A stretch of 6,533 bases of DNA from Lachnospiraceae bacterium (GTDB lineage: Bacteria > Bacillota_A > Clostridia > Lachnospirales > Lachnospiraceae), in assembly GCA_024684065.1 (NCBI GenBank), contig JAIKXO010000256.1, forward strand, positions 1 to 6,533, given 5' to 3'. Under the pieces are notes generated by a model. The model worked only from the letters and a program-made list of their open reading frames with translations, was not told the DNA's origin and made no database searches. Shown here in pieces: positions 5,378 through 6,533 of the stretch. Made by a program: the position numbers and the translations under genes. The stretch's first letter is position 1. Every line of letters begins with the position of its first letter.

Positions 5378-5412
5378 CCCATGCCGGCCCAGATCCGCTT
5401 GGCCATCATGGG
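5378..5412 (+). other. Interrupted inverted repeat in the leader of the following gene
   Basis: CCCATG (5378-5383) pairs with CATGGG (5407-5412) and GGCC (5386-5389) with GGCC (5401-5404), with a 2x2 internal loop and an 11-nt apical loop. It lies 68 bp before the ATG at 5481. It has no T-run, so it is not a terminator in either direction. It could be a leader structure or a protein binding site. Apart from this and the direct repeats I see nothing else in 5211-5480, and no clear promoter. Confidence 0.3.
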
Positions 5413-5480
5413 TTCTGAAAGAAACTGTTGGTAAAATATTACGCCCGCCCCGGAGGTCACGAGGGTTGAAGGGAGATAAT

Positions 5481-5861
5481 ATGAAGTCTAGAAATGATAT
5501 CAAGCGTGATATGAATGAGGCGATGGAATTTATCGAGGATCTCAGGCTCAGCAACTCAATGTGGATCGATGAGTTCGTGGACGCACGGGCTGATAATGAT
5601 TCTATCGAGAACGGTGTCGACATGGAGGCTGTCCGTAGAAACATGGAGGAAGGCGCGGGGCTGTCCTACATACCCGTAAAGATACTAAAAAAGGAATACG
5701 ACATAGAACCTGTCTGTGGCAGGCTTGAGACGAAGGATGGCTCCCTTTCAATGGGCGGCAGCTCCGATTTCTATTTCGCTGCGCAGGAGATCTTGCGCGA
5801 GGTGTCAGACTGGATTGAAAACAGCTATGGTCATGATATTTCTATGGATGCGGCCTCGTGA
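5481..5861 (+). CDS. Unrecognised 126-aa acidic protein
   Basis: I do not recognise this family. The ATG at 5481 follows AAGGGAG (5469-5475) by 5 nt; an in-frame TTG at 5466 would overlap that ribosome site and is less likely. Residues 1-55 look helical and acidic (IKRDMNEAMEFIEDL, MWIDEFVDARADNDSIEN). The middle (65-95) is more beta-like, with SYIPVKILKKEYDIEPVCGR and a Gly/Ser turn (LSMGGSSD). The end is an amphipathic helix (FYFAAQEILREVSDWIENS). No signal peptide, membrane span or metal motif is visible. It stands alone on the plus strand beyond the attachment core, convergent with the minus-strand pair, and is followed by hairpins at 5873-5922 and 5939-5960. It may be accessory cargo at the other end of the element. 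Confidence 0.8.
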   Translation: MKSRNDIKRDMNEAMEFIEDLRLSNSMWIDEFVDARADNDSIENGVDMEAVRRNMEEGAGLSYIPVKILKKEYDIEPVCGRLETKDGSLSMGGSSDFYFAAQEILREVSDWIENSYGHDISMDAAS

Positions 5862-5872
5862 ACAAGATTAAA

Positions 5873-5922
5873 AGGAAACGCTTCCATGACAGGCATAATG
5901 CAACGCCTTCATTGCGTTTCTT
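5873..5922 (+). other. Stem-loop after the 126-aa gene
   Basis: AGGAAACGC (5873-5881) can pair with GCGTTTCTT (5914-5922) with one G-U pair, around a 32-nt loop. A smaller competing stem AACGC/GCGTT (5902-5906 with 5914-5918) ends in a short T-rich run (TTTCTT). It may act as a first, weak terminator before the stronger one at 5939. Confidence 0.3.
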
Positions 5923-5938
5923 CTGATGCAATATAAAC

Positions 5939-5960
5939 GCCCTGCCTCTGCCGGCAGGGC
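5939..5960. terminator. Bidirectional terminator between convergent genes
   Basis: GCCCTGCC (5939-5946) and GGCAGGGC (5953-5960) form a perfect 8-bp GC-rich stem with a 6-nt loop. On the plus strand it is followed by ATTATT and then a T-rich stretch; on the minus strand by GTTTATATT. Its position between the ends of the plus-strand 126-aa gene and the minus-strand 127-aa gene fits use in both directions, although neither T-run is long. Confidence 0.6.
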
Positions 5961-5983
5961 ATTATTGTGCTTTCTTTTAGTCT

Positions 5984-6367
5984 TCATTCTTTAGCGAACA
6001 TGTAGCCCGGCTCCTTCATGAGCGGATCCGATTCATCTGTAATCTTCTTAAGCTCCCCGTAGATGCGTCCACATTCGCTGAGCTCGTCATCTGCGATCCG
6101 CATTAGCATGTACCCGGTATCCCGTCGTCCACTTTCAAGATTTTCCCTGAGCTGCCCAAGGCGGAGCTTAAGGTTCCTGAGCCTCCGGTCGATCTCCTTC
6201 AGCATCCTGTCTGCCTCCGTGTCGGAGAAATAACCCTCCTTTGCGGCAGGCCCCGTAGCTTCCAGAGCTCTGTCGGCAGATTTGAGGATGAAGTCTACGG
6301 CGGTGGCGATCCTTGCCTTGCCTAAAGCTGTCCTGAATCTGTAATATGCTTTCGTCATAAAATTCAT
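5984..6367 (-). CDS. Unrecognised 127-aa helical protein
   Basis: I do not recognise this family. The frame opens just after a TGA, so the start must be the ATG at 6367-6365 or the one three codons later (MTKAYYRF). Neither has a strong ribosome site; a weak GAAG precedes the first. The first 40 residues are basic and amphipathic (YYRFRTALGKARIATAVDF, then ILKSADRALEATG). Residues 48-80 form a charged coiled coil (DTEADRMLKEIDRRLRNLKL and following), and a further helix runs from about 88 to 110. No catalytic motif, signal or membrane segment is clear. The gene starts 30 bp after the stop of the upstream minus-strand gene, so the two are probably co-transcribed, which would explain the weak start signals. 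It ends 23 bp before the bidirectional terminator. Confidence 0.7.
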   Translation of the reverse strand: MNFMTKAYYRFRTALGKARIATAVDFILKSADRALEATGPAAKEGYFSDTEADRMLKEIDRRLRNLKLRLGQLRENLESGRRDTGYMLMRIADDELSECGRIYGELKKITDESDPLMKEPGYMFAKE

Positions 6368-6397
6368 GGAATGTCTTCACGCCCCACATAACAGAAT

Positions 6398-6533
6398 CTA
6401 CATCAGCAAGGTGTTGATCACAGCCATATCATCGTTCTGCTTTTGGATTTCCTTTAATTCTTCTTCCGTGAATTGTTTCTTCAGTTTTCCCCCGCATACA
6501 GGGCATTTCTTTTCCGACAAGTCACATTTTTTC
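6398..6533 (-). CDS. C-terminal fragment of a zinc-ribbon-like protein
   Basis: An open frame enters from the right edge and ends at TAG (6400-6398), giving the last 44 residues. They begin KKCDLSEKKCPVCGGKLKKQ and then form a charged helix (FTEEELKEIQKQNDD). CPVCG followed by a Gly-Lys-Leu turn is a typical zinc-ribbon knuckle, with an extra Cys seven residues earlier; the partner cysteines would lie outside the window. It is too short to name. It precedes the 127-aa gene in the same orientation and probably shares its transcript. Confidence 0.6.
   Translation of the reverse strand, partial: KKCDLSEKKCPVCGGKLKKQFTEEELKEIQKQNDDMAVINTLLM

Noticed and set aside
6168..6389. Minus-strand 73-aa open frame starting MWGVKTFHEF, possibly a frameshifted start of the 127-aa gene
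   Set aside because: It overlaps the 127-aa gene in another frame and turns into low-complexity Arg/Gly-rich sequence typical of a shadow frame. The 127-aa frame has good helical composition throughout.

Overview
The window looks like part of an integrative mobile element of a low-to-mid-GC Firmicute, probably a Clostridia/Lachnospiraceae-type gut anaerobe. I infer this from strong GGAGG-type ribosome binding sites, sigma-A-like promoters in AT-rich spacers, the sequence style of the SF3 helicase and integrase, and a partial tRNA-Gly-like attachment site. The host assignment is an inference from memory of these families.

Layout from left to right. (1) 1-163 is the 5' end of an IS1634-like transposase gene on the minus strand, with its own promoter and a hairpin able to hide its ribosome binding site. 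(2) 164-675 has no convincing gene. It holds TGTAGC-type short repeats arranged on both sides of a 58-bp AT-rich core, which resembles a replication origin. (3) 676-1260 (minus) encodes an unrecognised 194-aa protein, divergent from the next gene. The 216-bp gap between them carries three GTCCCAATT sites around a good promoter. (4) 1477-3207 encodes a 576-aa P4/D5-family SF3 replicative helicase. (5) 3204-3419 is a GC-rich, highly structured intergenic stretch with two diverged copies of the same unit plus a third hairpin between them. It is a candidate undescribed structured RNA or DNA element. (6) 3456-3890 encodes a very acidic 144-aa protein. It overlaps the next gene, a complete tyrosine integrase (3880-5121). 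(7) 5119-5333 looks like the attachment region. It has short direct repeats at the end of int, a strong minus-strand terminator, a 20-bp match to the 3' end of a tRNA-Gly, then 11-bp direct repeats. (8) 5481-5861 (+) encodes an unrecognised 126-aa protein, separated by a bidirectional terminator from a convergent pair on the minus strand: a 127-aa helical protein and the 3' end of a CPxCG zinc-ribbon-like protein that runs off the window.

How it may work. The divergent 194-aa protein may control the promoter of the helicase through the repeated GTCCCAATT sites. The helicase would open an origin, possibly the iteron/AT-rich region at 284-540. The plus-strand run helicase, structured region, acidic protein, integrase can be read as one transcription unit coupling replication to recombination. 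The integrase would use the tRNA-Gly-like core directly downstream of its gene.

The core is not joined to a tRNA body on its other side, which suggests that the window shows an intact attP (circular or tandem form) rather than a simple chromosomal junction. The best candidates for something undescribed are the duplicated structured unit after the helicase gene and the iteron/AT-rich origin-like region.
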